Assembly: GCA_907165275.2 (NCBI GenBank)
Contig: OU015651.1
Coordinates: forward strand, 14,964,501 to 15,028,500
From: Zygaena filipendulae
Lineage: Eukaryota > Arthropoda > Insecta > Lepidoptera > Zygaenidae
DNA: 64,000 nt
Reading direction: 5' to 3'
The notes under the pieces are model-generated. The model worked only from the letters and a program-made list of their open reading frames with translations. It made no database searches and was not told the origin of the DNA. The first letter of the stretch is position 1; every line of letters starts with the position of its first letter. This document shows positions 30,370-42,510 of the stretch, in pieces. Made by a program: the position numbers and the translations under genes.

Positions 30370-31104
30370 GGCATCGATGGTGCAGTGGATAGTGGAACTG
30401 GCTGTTGTGCAGGGGACATAACGCTCCTTTCTTACGTGAGGGTGACGATTTCTATCAGTAAAAAAACAATGCATAAATTTACAACCTCAGACGAAATAAA
30501 AACTCAAGACGGAGCGCTGTCAACAAAAAAGTGAAGCCGGTTTCGTAAATATGTGGGCATTTAGTGAGTGTTGCCGTGCAGTGAAAACTTATTACCCAAA
30601 ATTGTTAAGTTCTAGAAAGATGACTGGATAAGTAAATAGATAAGTTAGTATTTTTTTAAGTTGTATACCTCGGTCGTATATTCGAGAACCTAAAAAATGT
30701 AGTTTTCGAAGTTATGATAAAACATGGAAAATAAAAATTAACGCCTATTTACACTTACATTAATTTTACGAATATTAAAAGTTAAAATCGAAATAGGTAA
30801 ATGAACGTGGAACGTAATGTTCCACGTCACATTAACTTACTCAAAAAACGGGGACTATTGTGACGCTCACTAGTAGCAACACTTATGGAAGTTGTGGAGG
30901 TTTTGTGTTCCAAGTTGTCATAAATTAATAAAATTGATATTTTATTAAAAATGTGGTTCTATCCTGCTCTTTATTTTTCGGAGATTGGTTTTTACACCCT
31001 CTCACTACGAAATTCGGCATTTTTTCTTTAAAAAATAGGAATTATTACAGCGTGACACTCCACGCGCCGGAATAGCTCGATTGACAAGTTAGGCGTAGTA
31101 TCGT
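30370..31104. other. non-coding, nothing firm
   Basis: ATGGTGCAGTGG near 30376-30387 resembles a tRNA A box, but no B box follows at the right distance. Confidence 0.4.
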
Positions 31105-31190
31105 TATATTTATTTATTTATTTAAAGAACTTTATTGCACATTTATGTACAAAAGAAGGACTTAATGCCTAAGGCTCTACCAGTCAACCT
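31105..31190 (-). mobile_element. LINE 3' end
   Basis: In reverse complement: AGGCATTAAGTCC...TTTTGTACATAAATGTGCAATAAAG then (AAATA)n. A sense copy of the same family is at 43716. Confidence 0.6.
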
Positions 31191-31361
31191 TTTGACTGGG
31201 GATAGTTTATATGTTTATATATTATATGTGTGTGCGTGTAACTGCATGTACACGCAGAGGCGTAGTTTTATCGGCTTCACTTTTTGTTCACAGCGCTCCG
31301 TCTTGACTTTTTATTTCGTCTGAGTTTACAACAAGAAATTTTTAATTTATTATTATAATAT
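31191..31361. other. non-coding spacer
   Basis: No recognised feature beyond T-rich simple sequence. Confidence 0.35.
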
Positions 31362-31480
31362 ACTAGCTGCCCCCGCACGGTGTCCGTATGACGCGTTTTT
31401 ACTTTTTATAAAACCACTTTTTTCCCGACATCCATTTTAAATTAAACAAACACATTTGTGCCTTCTTTGCCGGGAAGCGT
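31362..31480 (-). mobile_element. Helitron-like copy, diverged
   Basis: ACTAGCTGCCCCCGCACGG start, then TATAAAACCACTTTTTTCCCG, shared in reverse with the 49766-49954 copy. Confidence 0.5.
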
Positions 31481-31668
31481 TCGCACGGTTTTTTTTTTTA
31501 CATTCCGCTCCCGACAGTAGTGAAATGTTTTCTGCCACTGTCGGAAATTAACAAGCCACGAACACTTAAATAGGAATCAGAGGGGGTTAACGAAGTCGTT
31601 GCTCTGAGGATATTGGCACTCGACATTGCTGCTGACGTAAAAACAACAATTAACACTTTTTTATTCAA

Positions 31669-31839
31669 TACTAGCTGTGCCCGCGATTTTACCTGCATCA
31701 GTTTCGGAATTCCCCCAGGAACTCCCGATCGTTTCCACTCGTGAACCTCCTGAAATTACGAACACAACGAAAAGAAAGAACAATAAGGAGATTCACATCG
31801 GCCGAGCCATTTCCAAGTTTCTGCGAAACTAACGTATGT
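31669..31839 (-). mobile_element. Helitron-like copy
   Basis: ACTAGCTGTGCCCGCGATTTTACC to GAGCCATTTCCAAGTTTCTG. The adjoining MITE-C starts where its head would end. Confidence 0.7.
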
Positions 31840-32167
31840 CAATGGCCTTGTCAACCAAATTTTAATTTTTAGTCCGTCTTGTAGATTATTAAAAAATATT
31901 GGACATTTTTTTTTTTTACGTAATCAAAAAATAACGGCGATATATTGAGTTGAAATTCCGCGTGACGTCACTATTCTGACAGTTTGTATGGCGGTTTTAA
32001 CGGTTAGTGACGTCACGACCCCCTTATGCCCCACAGCTTTAATGCGCTTTATCTCTGTATATTTTAATTTATTTAAAAAAGCAAAAAATACGTGTCCATT
32101 GTTTTTTTATTTTCTAACTGATGGACTAATTACAATTTTGTTTTTCAAAAGTAGTCCACATCCCCAT
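31840..32167 (+). mobile_element. MITE-C copy
   Basis: CAATGGCCTTGTCAACCA start, AGTAGTCCACATCCCCA end. TGACGTCA at 31963-31970 and 32008-32015. Confidence 0.82.
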
Positions 32168-32520
32168 TTTTTCTAATATTATTGTATGTATATATACCTA
32201 TATACCTATTTATTTACTGTATATATATTGACATTGTGTTAGGACGTTTATTCTACTACTAAACTCATTATCTATTAATTTGCTATACCTACTGGAACCT
32301 TCCAGTCTGTGACCACTGGCTGGACAGGCAAGCGTGTCTGTGTTGTCGGTTGCGTGACATCAAGTTTTCTGTCAAGACCCAACGCTTAGATTGTGGACGA
32401 TACGAGGCTTATCAATCGACCGTGTCCTTGGCGCTTCCTAATGCATGCACTCAGCAATGTCCTTGGCCCTTTCTTTGCCTCCCCTTCGATACCGCTTCGT
32501 GACTTTTTAGTAAACATTTG
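32168..32520. other. non-coding, nothing recognised
   Basis: Unique sequence, GC-balanced between 32290 and 32510, without coding signal. Confidence 0.4.
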
Positions 32521-32717
32521 TCCCTACTTAATATTATAAATTCGAAAGTAACTCAGTCTGTCTGTTACATTTTCACGCCTTAACGGCTCAACCGATCACC
32601 ATGAAAGTTTGCATACACGTTGTCAGAGGTACAGAGATGGACATAGGGTTATTTTTATCCCGGAATCCTCATGGTGACTCCGAAATTAACGCGGGCGAAA
32701 CCGTAGGAAACAGCTAG
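32521..32717 (+). mobile_element. Helitron-like copy, full length
   Basis: TCCCTACTTAATATTATAAAT to GTAGGAAACAGCTAG; 197 bp. Confidence 0.82.
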
Positions 32718-32759
32718 TGTAGGCTGACTTTCCTTGTAATCTTGTCATTTTATTTACCT

Positions 32760-33030
32760 ACTAGCTGTTCAGCGCGGTCTCGTCTGCAGTTACTACGGAG
32801 TTCCCGCGGGAATTCCAGGATAAGAGTACCCTATGTTCGTCTGTGTACTCCTGACAACGTGTATGCAAAATTTCGTGTGAATTTACCCGCGTTAATTTCG
32901 GAGTTTTCGTGCGAATTCCGGGATAAAACGACTCTATGTCCTTCTCTGTACCCCTATCTTTCTATTGGTGAGAACAGCATGAAAATCCGTTTAGTATAGT
33001 TTTTGAGTTTATCGCGAACAAACTGAAAAA
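32760..33030 (-). mobile_element. Helitron-like composite
   Basis: ACTAGCTGTTCAGCGCGG start. The body (TTCCAGGATAAGAGTACCC) is repeated at about 32880-32950 (TTACCCGCGTTAATTTC...GGATAAAACG), so two copies are overlaid or one is inserted in another. Confidence 0.65.
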
Positions 33031-33049
33031 CAGACGCGGCGTGGCGATT

Positions 33050-33362
33050 GCGGGAACACAAATACACGCTTTCTTATGCAGGTAGGTCTCTCCCCAGCCA
33101 CATTGATAATAATAATTAAGAAAACAGAGCCTCGGCAGTTATCTCCAATGAAATGATTAACTCTCAACGGAGCACCACCAAGGTTTTCGAGTTGGAGTGG
33201 GGCAGCGCAAAAAAATCTCCGGTACATTTCCTTAAGCAAAACTACAAATTCACTTTAGTTCGCATCGCGAGGCCCCTTGTCGTCGGAGCTCGGACAAATT
33301 GCACCCGAGTGGCTCGTGGAAACATACAGAACAAAATTTTGCTGTCAAACGCCGTTGATTAA
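33050..33362. other. unique GC-balanced block
   Basis: Repeat-free. 33265-33315 is CpG-rich (CGCATCGCGAGGCCCCTTG). Two open frames of about 70 codons show no known motif. It could be a conserved non-coding element. Confidence 0.3.
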
Positions 33363-33695
33363 ATTTTTGTCTTTATATGAACGTGGAAAAAGCAAATAAC
33401 TATTTACAAATTATTTGAGTAGGAACTATGATTGAGATTTCATTGTTATCCTTATACTTCTTAATCTTTGGCAAAATTTAGATTGACATAGACATAGACA
33501 CAGATAAAGTATTTTGTTATTAAAATAGTTTTTTTCTTCGCCAACGTTTTAAGAATTAAATTTACTAAACCGTGTGGAGTTAAAAAAGATTGTTATTATT
33601 AATGTCGTCTCTAGTTACCTTAAATAGGTAAATCTTAGCTCTCATCATTTTCACAATACAAAAGTTCATTTTACAAACTATTTATCAGCTTTCTA
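33363..33695. other. non-coding, nothing recognised
   Basis: AT-rich spacer. Confidence 0.4.
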
Positions 33696-33865
33696 GTTTA
33701 TGAGTTTGTGACGTTTTAGGCGGTAATCTCTGGATCGATTTTGAAAATTCTTTCACTTATAGAAAACTAGTGATTCTTAGTGACATAGGGTACCTACTTC
33801 TTATCTCGCAATTCCCGCAGGAAACTTTGTAAATACCGCTAGTGAAACCGCGGGAGAACAGCTAG
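33696..33865 (+). mobile_element. Helitron-like copy, GGTAATCTCTGGATC subfamily
   Basis: GAGTTTGTGACGTTTTAGGCGG head to GGGAGAACAGCTAG. Same subfamily as 35170-35365 and 43953-44126. Confidence 0.72.
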
Positions 33866-34492
33866 TACATAATATGTAGGTATTTAATCACAAATAATAA
33901 AATTTACAGGTGGCAATTAAAAAAATGCTTTATAATGGGTCTGTGTGATTTAAAAGAGTGCTAGTCTACTACGTAATAAGACTGAAAAGTGCAAATTAGT
34001 AAGGCGTTATTGCTTCAACTCAAGCTCAGCAGTATCGCCCGCCACGATCCCCCGTACGTTGTCATCTCAACCCATCGTTTAACACATTTCCTACTCTATT
34101 TCACACGCTGAGTTTCATCTCCGACGCGAGGAGTATATCTTTCGCAACACAAATGCTCTGAATTGAATAGCACAACATATACTATATGTTTATTACTTAC
34201 TTTGGTGTTTTGGAAAAACACACACCTTCCAAAAGGTTTCTAAAAATTACAGCTGTAGTTGTTACGCATATGATATAAAATAGATATAAAGCGAACATTG
34301 ACTTAGAACTGAGTAAACACGGAATCTCGCAAAAATATCTGTACATAAATAAATAAAATTAAAGTGTCTGTTTGTAATTCCAAATTAAAGAGCTTTTCAC
34401 TTTTTACATATGAAAGTGTATATGGGACTTATACAGAAAAAAAACTGCACACTTAAGTTATGTATAGATTTATAGATTTGGCCACTATATAA
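33866..34492. other. non-coding, nothing firm
   Basis: 34355-34405 (AAAGTGTCTGTTTGTAATTCC, AAAGAGCTTTTCACTTT) is the complement of a Helitron-like subfamily tail seen near 45470 and 46510. The rest is unrecognised. Confidence 0.4.
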
Positions 34493-34676
34493 ACTAATAG
34501 CTTTCCCACGCGATTTCATCCGCGGTAATTTCGGAGTTCCCGCGGGAATTCCGGGATTAAAACTATCCTATCTTTTAAGTTGGACCATTTTATGAATGGT
34601 TACAAAATTTTATCAAAATCCGTTCAGTAGTTTCGGAGTCCATCGCGGACAAACAACGTGACACGTGATTTATATA
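34493..34676 (-). mobile_element. Helitron-like copy, GTCACGTTG subfamily
   Basis: CTAATAGCTTTCCCACGCG to CAAACAACGTGACACGTGATTT, the reverse complement of the 15480 type. Confidence 0.75.
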
Positions 34677-34677
34677 T

Positions 34678-34913
34678 GGACGCAGATAAGCAATAACATG
34701 TTAACCGACAAAATTAAGTTATTGATTCAGAACGATTTATTGACAGTTAGGGAACGTTTTTTATTTTTGTGTTTACCTTATTACATTGCCTAAATATGTA
34801 ACTAAATATTGAACATAAAAAATTTTGACACAAAATGGCGCTCCTACTTTTAAAACACGATTTACTCAAAATTTCTCCAGTGTGGGTTAACACACTGTTG
34901 CTTATCTATGTCC
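34678..34913 (+). mobile_element. MITE-A, 236 bp
   Basis: GGACGCAGATAAGCAATA / TTGCTTATCTATGTCC ends between ATAT repeats. Same length as the 17123 copy. Confidence 0.82.
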
Positions 34914-35169
34914 ATATATTAGATAGATAAGATAAGATTAAGACAAGATAAGACATGCAGTATGGCGTTTGGGGAAATTGCGTATAGCGATATTGATGAC
35001 TTTGAAGTAAGTTGGTATCTACCCTCAAGATTGATCGATCAGTTTTTCTGACTGTATAAAAAAAAAAAAATGTCTACAAAATCGATAGTTCAGGGGTTGA
35101 TGGCAATACAGATATCATCAAATATACCCACCCAATGTAAAGTGTAGCAAGTAGTCAGTATCATACTTC

Positions 35170-35365
35170 TATACATACTAACATTATAAAGAGGTAAGTT
35201 TTGTGAGTTTGTGACGTTGTAGAGGGTAATCTTTGGACCGATTTTGAAAATTCTTTCACTTGTAGAAAGCTACAGTGATCCTTAGTGACATAGAGTACTT
35301 CTTATCTCGGAATTCTCGCGGGAACTCCGAAAATACCGTGGGCGAAACCGCGACGGAACAGTTAG
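35170..35365 (+). mobile_element. Helitron-like copy
   Basis: CATACTAACATTATAAAGAGG to GACGGAACAGTTAG. Closest relative is 33696-33865. Confidence 0.72.
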
Positions 35366-35800
35366 TACATAATATGTATTTAACCACAAATAATTTTCAG
35401 GTGGCAATTGAAAAAATTGCTTTAAAATGTGTATTATAATTTGCACGTGTGTTGAAATGTTGCTAGTAACAACACAGTATAGGAGCTGTGATATTTTTGT
35501 TGCAATATTGTTAGCTGTAAGGTGTAGGTACACTTGGCATGGTCGGGCATCACTTAGCGGATTGCTTGCACAGCGGGCCGGCTCAAGCAAACAATTACTT
35601 TGCAAGCTTGTAGCTAGGTACGCTCGGTATAGCTACTGTGGGGCAGTCGGCGGCGAAAGTGTCAAATGTTTTCATTGGATTATTCTCTCTCATTTTAGAT
35701 TAGCCATTCCGTGAGGTTGCGGTTTCGGTCCCTTTGATTTACATACAGACATTCCACTTTTGAAATTTTAAAATTTAGATGATAGTTTTTTTATTTTTTT
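35366..35800. other. unique sequence, GC-balanced centre
   Basis: 35520-35670 is repeat-free as far as I can tell; a 95-codon frame covers it without known motif. Confidence 0.35.
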
Positions 35801-35992
35801 ACTAGCTGTGCCCCACGGTTTCACCCGCGGTAATTTCAGAGTTCCCGCGAGAATTCCGGGATAAAAAGTACACTATGTTCTTTTCTGTATCCCTGACAAC
35901 GTGCCAGCCAAATTTTATCCAAATCCGTTGAGCCGTTTTTGCGTGATTGAGTAACAAACATCCACACTTTCACATTTATAATATTAGTAGGA
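35801..35992 (-). mobile_element. Helitron-like copy, full length
   Basis: ACTAGCTGTGCCCCACGG to CACATTTATAATATTAGTAGGA; 192 bp, one of the best-preserved copies. Confidence 0.87.
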
Positions 35993-36073
35993 TTTTAACC
36001 ACCGTTAGTTTCGTGATTTACAAAAAAATATAAACTTCACTCTAAAAATTTGTAAAACTTACGTAATATTTGG

Positions 36074-36512
36074 TTACTGGCCGTGCCCCGCAGTTTCAGC
36101 CGCGTGAATTTTGGGATTCTCGCAGGAACTCCAAAGTAGCTTTATTTATTTCTTATGACATCAGCTAATTAGCAGTGTAAGTTCTGTCAAAATCGGTCCA
36201 ACCGTTTCGGAGATTCACCTGCGTGAGTTTCGGGGTTACCGCTTGAATTCCAAACTTCTTTCATAAGAACCTTCTTCTTAAAGTAATAAACACAACATAA
36301 AAAGAATTAGAGAAATTGGTCCAGCCGTTCACGCGTGATGCCGTGAGTTGTGACCAAGGGCAAAAGGGATTGTGTTTGTACACAACAAAAAAAAGAATTA
36401 CCGAAATTGGTCCAGCCGTTCACGCGTTATGCCGTATACCACCCCCACAAATGTAACCCAATAAATAAAATAAAAAATATATATATATATATAGGTAAGG
36501 ATTCATTTTTAA
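36074..36512 (-). mobile_element. Helitron-like composite with repeated head
   Basis: GGCCGTGCCCCGCAG start, a second tail-like block at about 36214 (CACCTGCGTGAGTTTCGG), then the head word GGTCCAGCCGTTCACGCG twice (36319, 36410). A (TA)n run lies at about 36477-36492. Confidence 0.65.
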
Positions 36513-36869
36513 ACAGATTTGTCGTTTGTATAGTGACGTTAAATTATTATTATTTACCAAAAAAAAAAAAATCAAAAAATATAAACATTCAGGAAAACTT
36601 TTGTTTCCAACTGTACGTACGACATGAAAGCTTTCAGGTGTATGTAAAACTATTATTGTACGGATGTGTTTGCTTAGCATTGATGAAAAAGTGTTTGTGT
36701 TGGGTTTTGGGTTCAACGAATACAATTTGTGGATTCAGTAGGTTCTGACAGTTTACAAAATATGGTACTTACAACAGTAATGATACAATTAATGACAAAA
36801 ATGCTTATAACCTCGATGAAACCGCGGGGGGAACCAACCGTTATAACGCATTTTCATAATTTTTTATAG

Positions 36870-36950
36870 AAAGAAAGAAAGGAAGAAAGATTTATCGAAA
36901 CAAAAAGAGACACACAACACAAATGAACACACAGAAGTAGAATAAACTAA
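36870..36950 (-). mobile_element. LINE 3' end with (TTTC)n tail
   Basis: GAAAGAAAGGAAGAAAG then GACACACAACACAAATGAAC, the complement of 22870-22945. Confidence 0.6.
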
Positions 36951-37688
36951 AACTAAAGAAACTAATATGTAGATATATTTTTCTTTCTTTCTTCTTTTTT
37001 ATGTACTTTCGAATAATATAATTAGTTAAGCTAGTTTCAAGAGAAATTAATTCGATCAATGTATTTTCCATTAAAATGCTTCGTTATACGGTTTAAAATT
37101 GCAAGCCACGGTACTACCTATAGCTTGTAAGAGCTTTCTTGGAGATCTTGGAGGAAACCCAAGAAATCAGCTCGAAATGTCATATATAATCTTGAACACA
37201 ATATAAAAAACAGTCATTGCGAAAATACCGTTTTTAACCATTTTTTATCGACATTAAAATAAATGACCAAACCGCCATCTTTGATTCCTGCCAAAAAACT
37301 GTATAAATACTTTGTACTTGCAAAACCTGTGCCTACCAATTTTTTTGCACTTGCATCTCATTCATAGGGATTCTCACACATAGAGCATTTGTTCCAATGT
37401 AAACAAAAATACGATCGGTGCGTTCGTGGAAGTAAGCTAGTTTCGCCACCCGCGAGATTGCATCGCTAGTTGATGCATGAATGCGTTTCAATGGCTATTC
37501 TATGATCTCGGTCGTAACATCTCATAACTGTGTCCCTTGTTTCTAGGTGGGGCTGGTTTAGAATGTGAGGAGGTGCGCACACGCACGCAGCACATGCGCC
37601 GCGCGCCGCGGACATGCCGACTCGGAGATAGTGCCAGGTAGCGACATCTATGCATTCATAAATTAACTAAATCTTATTACAGTATTTA
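36951..37688. other. unique non-coding DNA
   Basis: 37560-37640 is GC-rich (CACGCACGCAGCACATGCGCCGCGCGCC across 37570-37597). No gene was recognised. Confidence 0.4.
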
Positions 37689-37925
37689 CCGCCGCACTCA
37701 GAGTCGACTTTAATGATTACTTAGTTAAGTATAGATTTTGAAAACAAAACTGCCGCAATCAGACAAGTTTAATAAATTAATATTAATTGGCATTTAACTA
37801 ATTAAGTTACATATCATTAAATGCCAACTAACATGTATTTACTGAACGTCTCTGATTGCGGCAGTTTAGTTTTAAAAATCTATACTTAACTAAGTAAACA
37901 TTAAAATCGACTCTGAGTGCGGCCG
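37689..37925. mobile_element. MITE-P palindrome, 237 bp
   Basis: CCGCCGCACTCAGAGTCG arms, TTA on both sides (37686-37688, 37926-37928). Several arm mismatches make it the most diverged of the four copies. Confidence 0.87.
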
Positions 37926-37954
37926 TTAGATTTTAGGTCGTGATGTATTATAGA

Positions 37955-38228
37955 ATAATAAAAATTATTATTGGACACGTATTTTTTCTTTTTGACGTAA
38001 ATAAAAAATAATGGCGATATATTGTAGGAACTTCGCGTGTTGTCACCGTCCGGTGCAGTTTATACGGGGTTTATAAAGGTTTATGAGGGTAAAAGCCACC
38101 ACTCTTAAACTTTCATGCGTTTGACTTAAGTAGGTATAATTTTTTTTTATTTATTTTATAAAGCAAAAAATGTGTCTTATTATCTAAATGACGGACTAAA
38201 TAAAATTTAGATTTTCCCAGCCCTCCCT
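37955..38228 (+). mobile_element. MITE-C copy, old and end-deleted
   Basis: TTATTGGACACGTATTTTTTC through GACGGACTAAATAAAATTTAG. Both TGACGTCA sites are lost. Confidence 0.65.
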
Positions 38229-38261
38229 TTTTTTGGTCTGACTTAATGTATTATAATAATT

Positions 38262-38340
38262 ATAACCTATGCCAAGTCATAACTTTGTTTCGTGGAAACC
38301 ATCAAGTAAACGTGATATAAATAACACATAGATATTTTGT
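38262..38340 (-). mobile_element. SINE fragment
   Basis: TTTCGTGGAAACCATCAAGTAAACGTG is the complement of the SINE body word CACGTTTGCTTGGTTTCCACG, with an interruption. Confidence 0.45.
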
Positions 38341-39479
38341 TATTTTACACTAGCTGAACCATCAGACGTTGTCTTTCCGAATTTCAGTTAGTTTACGAAA
38401 ATCTTATAATACCACTTTCAGATCTTCTGAATTTTTCGATTTTTGTTCAATGTTTTTAAAAAAGCATTTAATTTTTATTTATATAATATGTATTAAAGAT
38501 TTATACAAATAAACACGTCCAAACTGAAGCAAGATTGCGAATAGCGAGAAAGAAAGGTTAATAACTTCTGGCATAAATAAATATCAAAAGCAAAAACTAA
38601 ACCTGAAAATTAAGCTTAATTAAGTTTAATTCATTTGAGCTTGAGTAAGCTTTAAGTTTTAAACTAAATGTAGGTTTTAATTTCACTAAATTGACATTTA
38701 TTTCTTAGTGCAAACCGGCTTAGTTACGTAGCAATCCGATGCGTAGCAGTGCTACGCCGTAGCACATATTATCATACTAAGAATTGAGCTTCTATAACGA
38801 CTCTATGTATATTGCCAGAGAAGTGCTATAGTAAAATAATTGTTTTAGATTGAAGGTAATTTTGTCTGTTGCTATTTGTTTCCAAAATGACGATGACGAT
38901 GACTTTTGTCGTAACATTCGATTTTATCCTCCATTCCCAGTAGTCTTACTTCGTACTAGTTGTAAAATCTCATAAACAAGAGTCAAAATTTCACGTGGGG
39001 AAGTCCGCTGGCATCAGCTTGTTTAAAATAAATATTTTTTATCATTCTCAATCACAGCGCCCTGTTTAACTGCGTGATCATTAAAGTTTAAATCGGTTTG
39101 CTTGTGGTTAAAAACCACTGATTATGGTTTTGAAATAATTTGAACACTTGTTTTATCACCGTACGCGCACGTGTGAATAATAATATAATTACATCATTAG
39201 TATGTGCGGACACGAGCGAAGGACGTGCGGTGGTTTTTATGACTCGGAAACCTCTGTCCGCTAGTGTTGGGACATAAAATGTGTGAAGCATAACTCATGT
39301 CGATGAGTTGTACTTGTAAAGTACCCGTTGTCAGTACATCTACATTCTACACATATAATGAACATAAAATTTAAGTGTCTGTTGTTTTTAATGTCAAAAT
39401 AACAGCTTTTTATAAAATGTGAAGCCTGAAATAAACGGTGCTTATAACAAAAACAGAAAAACAGATTATTAAAATTGTG
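38341..39479. other. non-coding, nothing recognised
   Basis: AT-rich with a GTAGC/GCTACG patch near 38725-38765. Minus frames at 39088-39500 show no motif. Confidence 0.4.
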
Positions 39480-39635
39480 TCTGTTCTGGCTAATCTCCAA
39501 AACGGTTGGACTAATTATGACGAGACTTTCAGTGTCAGATAGGTAAGTGATAAGAAGTAATTTAGGCTACTTTTATCAGAGTTATTACGGGAATTTCGAT
39601 ACTCACGCAGGTCAAACCGTGAAGCACCACTAGTG
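39480..39635 (+). mobile_element. Helitron-like copy, diverged
   Basis: GGCTAATCTCCAAAACGG to CAGGTCAAACCGTGAAGCACC then CTAG. Confidence 0.55.
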
Positions 39636-39910
39636 GGACGTAAATCACGTAAAATCTTTAACATCACGTATCATAAATTCAAAGCTTGAATAAGCATTTG
39701 GCTTTTAAAATACTTTGTTTTTGGTAATGTTTGTATGGCGAGTTAAATAGTTGAAAACGATAAATAAATATCGAAATGCGTATTTCAATATCGATTTTCT
39801 ACACGTGCCACCACTTGACACACCATTTTGAGTTAGTACCTACTATTAACTAAGAAAAAAGTCATCACTAGTCATATTATATCACCATGGAAAACCTAAT
39901 TTATTGTTAT

Positions 39911-40115
39911 ACTAGCTGACCTGCGCGGTTTCACCCGTTGTAATTTCGGAGTTCCCTTAGGAATTCAGGATAAAATATAGTTAAAAAACCTTCCTCATGA
40001 ATCACTCTATCTATTGGTGAAAACCGCATCAAAATCCGTTGCGTAGTTTTAAAGATTTAAGCATACATAGGGATATAGGGACAGAGAAAGCAACTTTGTT
40101 TTATACTATGTAGTG
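39911..40115 (-). mobile_element. Helitron-like copy
   Basis: ACTAGCTGACCTGCGCGG start; interior CCTTCCTCATGAA...CTATCTATTGGTG is shared with 59785-59952. Confidence 0.75.
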
Positions 40116-41055
40116 ATACAAAACTACGACATAATATAACTTAGGCTAAACATAAATACTAGAAGACTAGAGGACGTTAATAACTTGACGTTATAGCACC
40201 GGTCGCCACTATCCGAACTATATATCGCCGTTGAAAGCATATAGAATTTATGAATGTTATCTAGGACGTCATCGCGCCAGTAATTTCCTCGGAGGAAAGT
40301 ATCGCTCAAGTTCGAACCACTCCTACCAGTCTCGAATGTGTCCAGCGGACATAGAGCCTCCATTCTGTGCGAATATTTTTGTCCCCTGCGCCCCGTCCAC
40401 GATTGGTTCTTCAAGTAACTTATTATTTTTTTTTTCAAATGTTAATTGATTCTCTTTTTTTTCATATCGTGTGAATTTATATGACAAAATTCCGAGCATT
40501 TTCACAGGTTTCTTGATGAATAGGTATAACCGCCTCTGGTACACAATAAATACATATAAATTGATTTAATTTTTCATTTTTGCATGCCACAAACCCTGCG
40601 TTTTGATCGGCACTCAAGCGGTCTAGTCCATTTATGACTATTGGGCAACTGCTTTAAACATCACTAACGAAAATCTCAATTTACGAGTGACGCAGATGAT
40701 GAAAATTTTTTTCACCCGCGAAGAAATTTAATTCAACTTATTATTAATTCGATAACTTACTTTCAGAATTGTAAAATATCTAAATATGACATTTCCTGAA
40801 AGGTAGGTAGGTAGGTATTCATTACTGTGATTGAATCAATACTGCAAACAATAACATTGATTATTTTAGTAGATAGTAAGCTACGGATTGTTACACTTAC
40901 CGCCGAACTCAGAGACATCCGGTTCCTTTTTAAAGTTTTCGTACTTATGTATGTGCAATTTGCAAATCGAACTAAATTTATAATATTAACGGTTCTATTC
41001 CTTAAATACCATAATTATACTTACTGTACATAAAAAAAAAAAAAAATATTCAAAA
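40116..41055. other. non-coding, one MITE-P-like scrap
   Basis: TACCGCCGAACTCAGAGACATC near 40898-40920 resembles a MITE-P terminus. GTAG repeats lie at 40801-40817. No gene. Confidence 0.4.
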
Positions 41056-41240
41056 CTAGTTGCTCACCGCGGTGTCACCCGCAGTAATTTTGGCGTGCCC
41101 GTTGGAATTTCGAAATAAAAAGTATCCTATGTCATCCAGACTGCCGTAGCTTCCTATGAGTGAAAAAATTTTCCAAATCGGTTCAGTAGATCAGAGATTA
41201 CCCTCTACGTTACGAACACAAACTCATGGATTTGCCTCTT
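41056..41240 (-). mobile_element. Helitron-like copy
   Basis: ACTAGTTGCTCACCGCGG to ACACAAACTCATGGATTTGCCTC. Confidence 0.7.
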
Positions 41241-41317
41241 GGTCCTCGATAAAAATTCAAAAACTTAAATAATTAGTAAATAAATAAATATAATATATAA
41301 TTAATTGATTAAAATTG

Positions 41318-41357
41318 TTAAATGTAATTTATGGAACTATTGACTTCTGAAATAAAG

Positions 41358-41397
<40 letters not shown>
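41318..41397 (+). repeat. (ATT)n tract, likely retroelement tail
   Basis: TGAAATAAAG then 13 or more ATT units (41358-41397), typical of a LINE or SINE 3' tail. Confidence 0.7.
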
Positions 41398-41765
41398 GTA
41401 TAGATATATATGAGTGCTGCAGTAAGTAGATATAACACAATACCGAAACGTAACAAGGCATACTGCTTTAGCATCGGACCGGCAGTTCAAGCTACAATGG
41501 CTACAAGAAGGCACCCGCCACAGTAATAGGCTCTTGTGTGATATAAAATCGGTCATAAATTTAGTTTTGATCGTCCCCCGCTGCGGGCAGGCGCATTGGC
41601 GATGTTTAACGAACGAATACACAAGTAGGAAATTGCGCACCGAGCAACTACCGGGTACATACATATAGAGTACACTGTGGCCGTATACAGTTATCGGGTG
41701 CGGTTCCGAACGACAAACCCCAAATAAAATTATGGTGTACAAAAGCAGGTAGGTATCGGTAGGTC
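41398..41765. other. unique GC-balanced block
   Basis: A 115-codon minus frame spans it (41395-41742) without known motif. No repeats were recognised. Confidence 0.3.
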
Positions 41766-41974
41766 TTGGCTACTTGAATAATTTTTTTTTCTAGTCCGTC
41801 GTGTAGACTAATAAAAAATATTGGACTATTTTTTCTTTTTTTACGTAATCAACAAATAACGGCGATACATTGACTTGAAATTTCGCGTGACGTCACAACC
41901 CGGTGCAGTTTGTACGGGGCTTATACCGAAACCGAATAATGGCGTACAGCGTACAAAACCGCGGGTACAGCTAG
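41766..41974 (+). mobile_element. MITE-C left half fused to Helitron-like end
   Basis: MITE-C from TACTTGAATAATTT to GGGGCTTATA (about 41930) with TGACGTCA at 41888-41895, then AAAACCGCGGGTACAGCTAG, the end of a Helitron-like copy. The junction implies a deletion joining two elements. Confidence 0.6.
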
Positions 41975-42469
41975 TGAATTATAAATTGTTTAGTTTTCTC
42001 CCACAAGTAAACTATGGCTTCACAAAATAGCAGTGACAGTGCCTAAACTAGATTAGAAAAAGAAAAATCTACACAAATTGCTAAAACCGAAATATCTGTT
42101 GTTTGCGATGATTCGCAATAAAATCTCCTTGAACATTTTTATTCTATTTTTTAAACTAAATGACATTCATACAATGATGTTCTTTTTATTAAGCTTTCAA
42201 TATTTTTACGTTCAATACATATTTTTCTATTAAATTTATAAATCCTTTTCCTCAAGACTTTAAACACAACATCTGTCTAATATCAAAATAACTGCCTGGT
42301 ATTGAGCACAAAAGTTATTTGCAAACTGTTAAAATATGAATAAGCATTTCATCTGTACGTTCGGACTAATTTTCGAAAAGCGGCAAGGAATACTATGAAA
42401 ATTCCTTGCCACTTTACTCTGGGTCCAGGACTGGGTCACTGTGCAGGTGTTTTTCTTTGATCAATCCCA

Positions 42470-42510
42470 GTATTCACGGGAGTAAAACCGCGGGGTGTAG
42501 CTATATTAGT
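42470..42510 (+). mobile_element. Helitron-like 3' end fragment
   Basis: CACGGGAGTAAAACCGCGGGG then TGTAGCTA. Confidence 0.5.

Noticed and set aside
30376..30450. Second SINE or tRNA-like head (ATGGTGCAGTGG)
   Set aside because: No B box at the proper distance.
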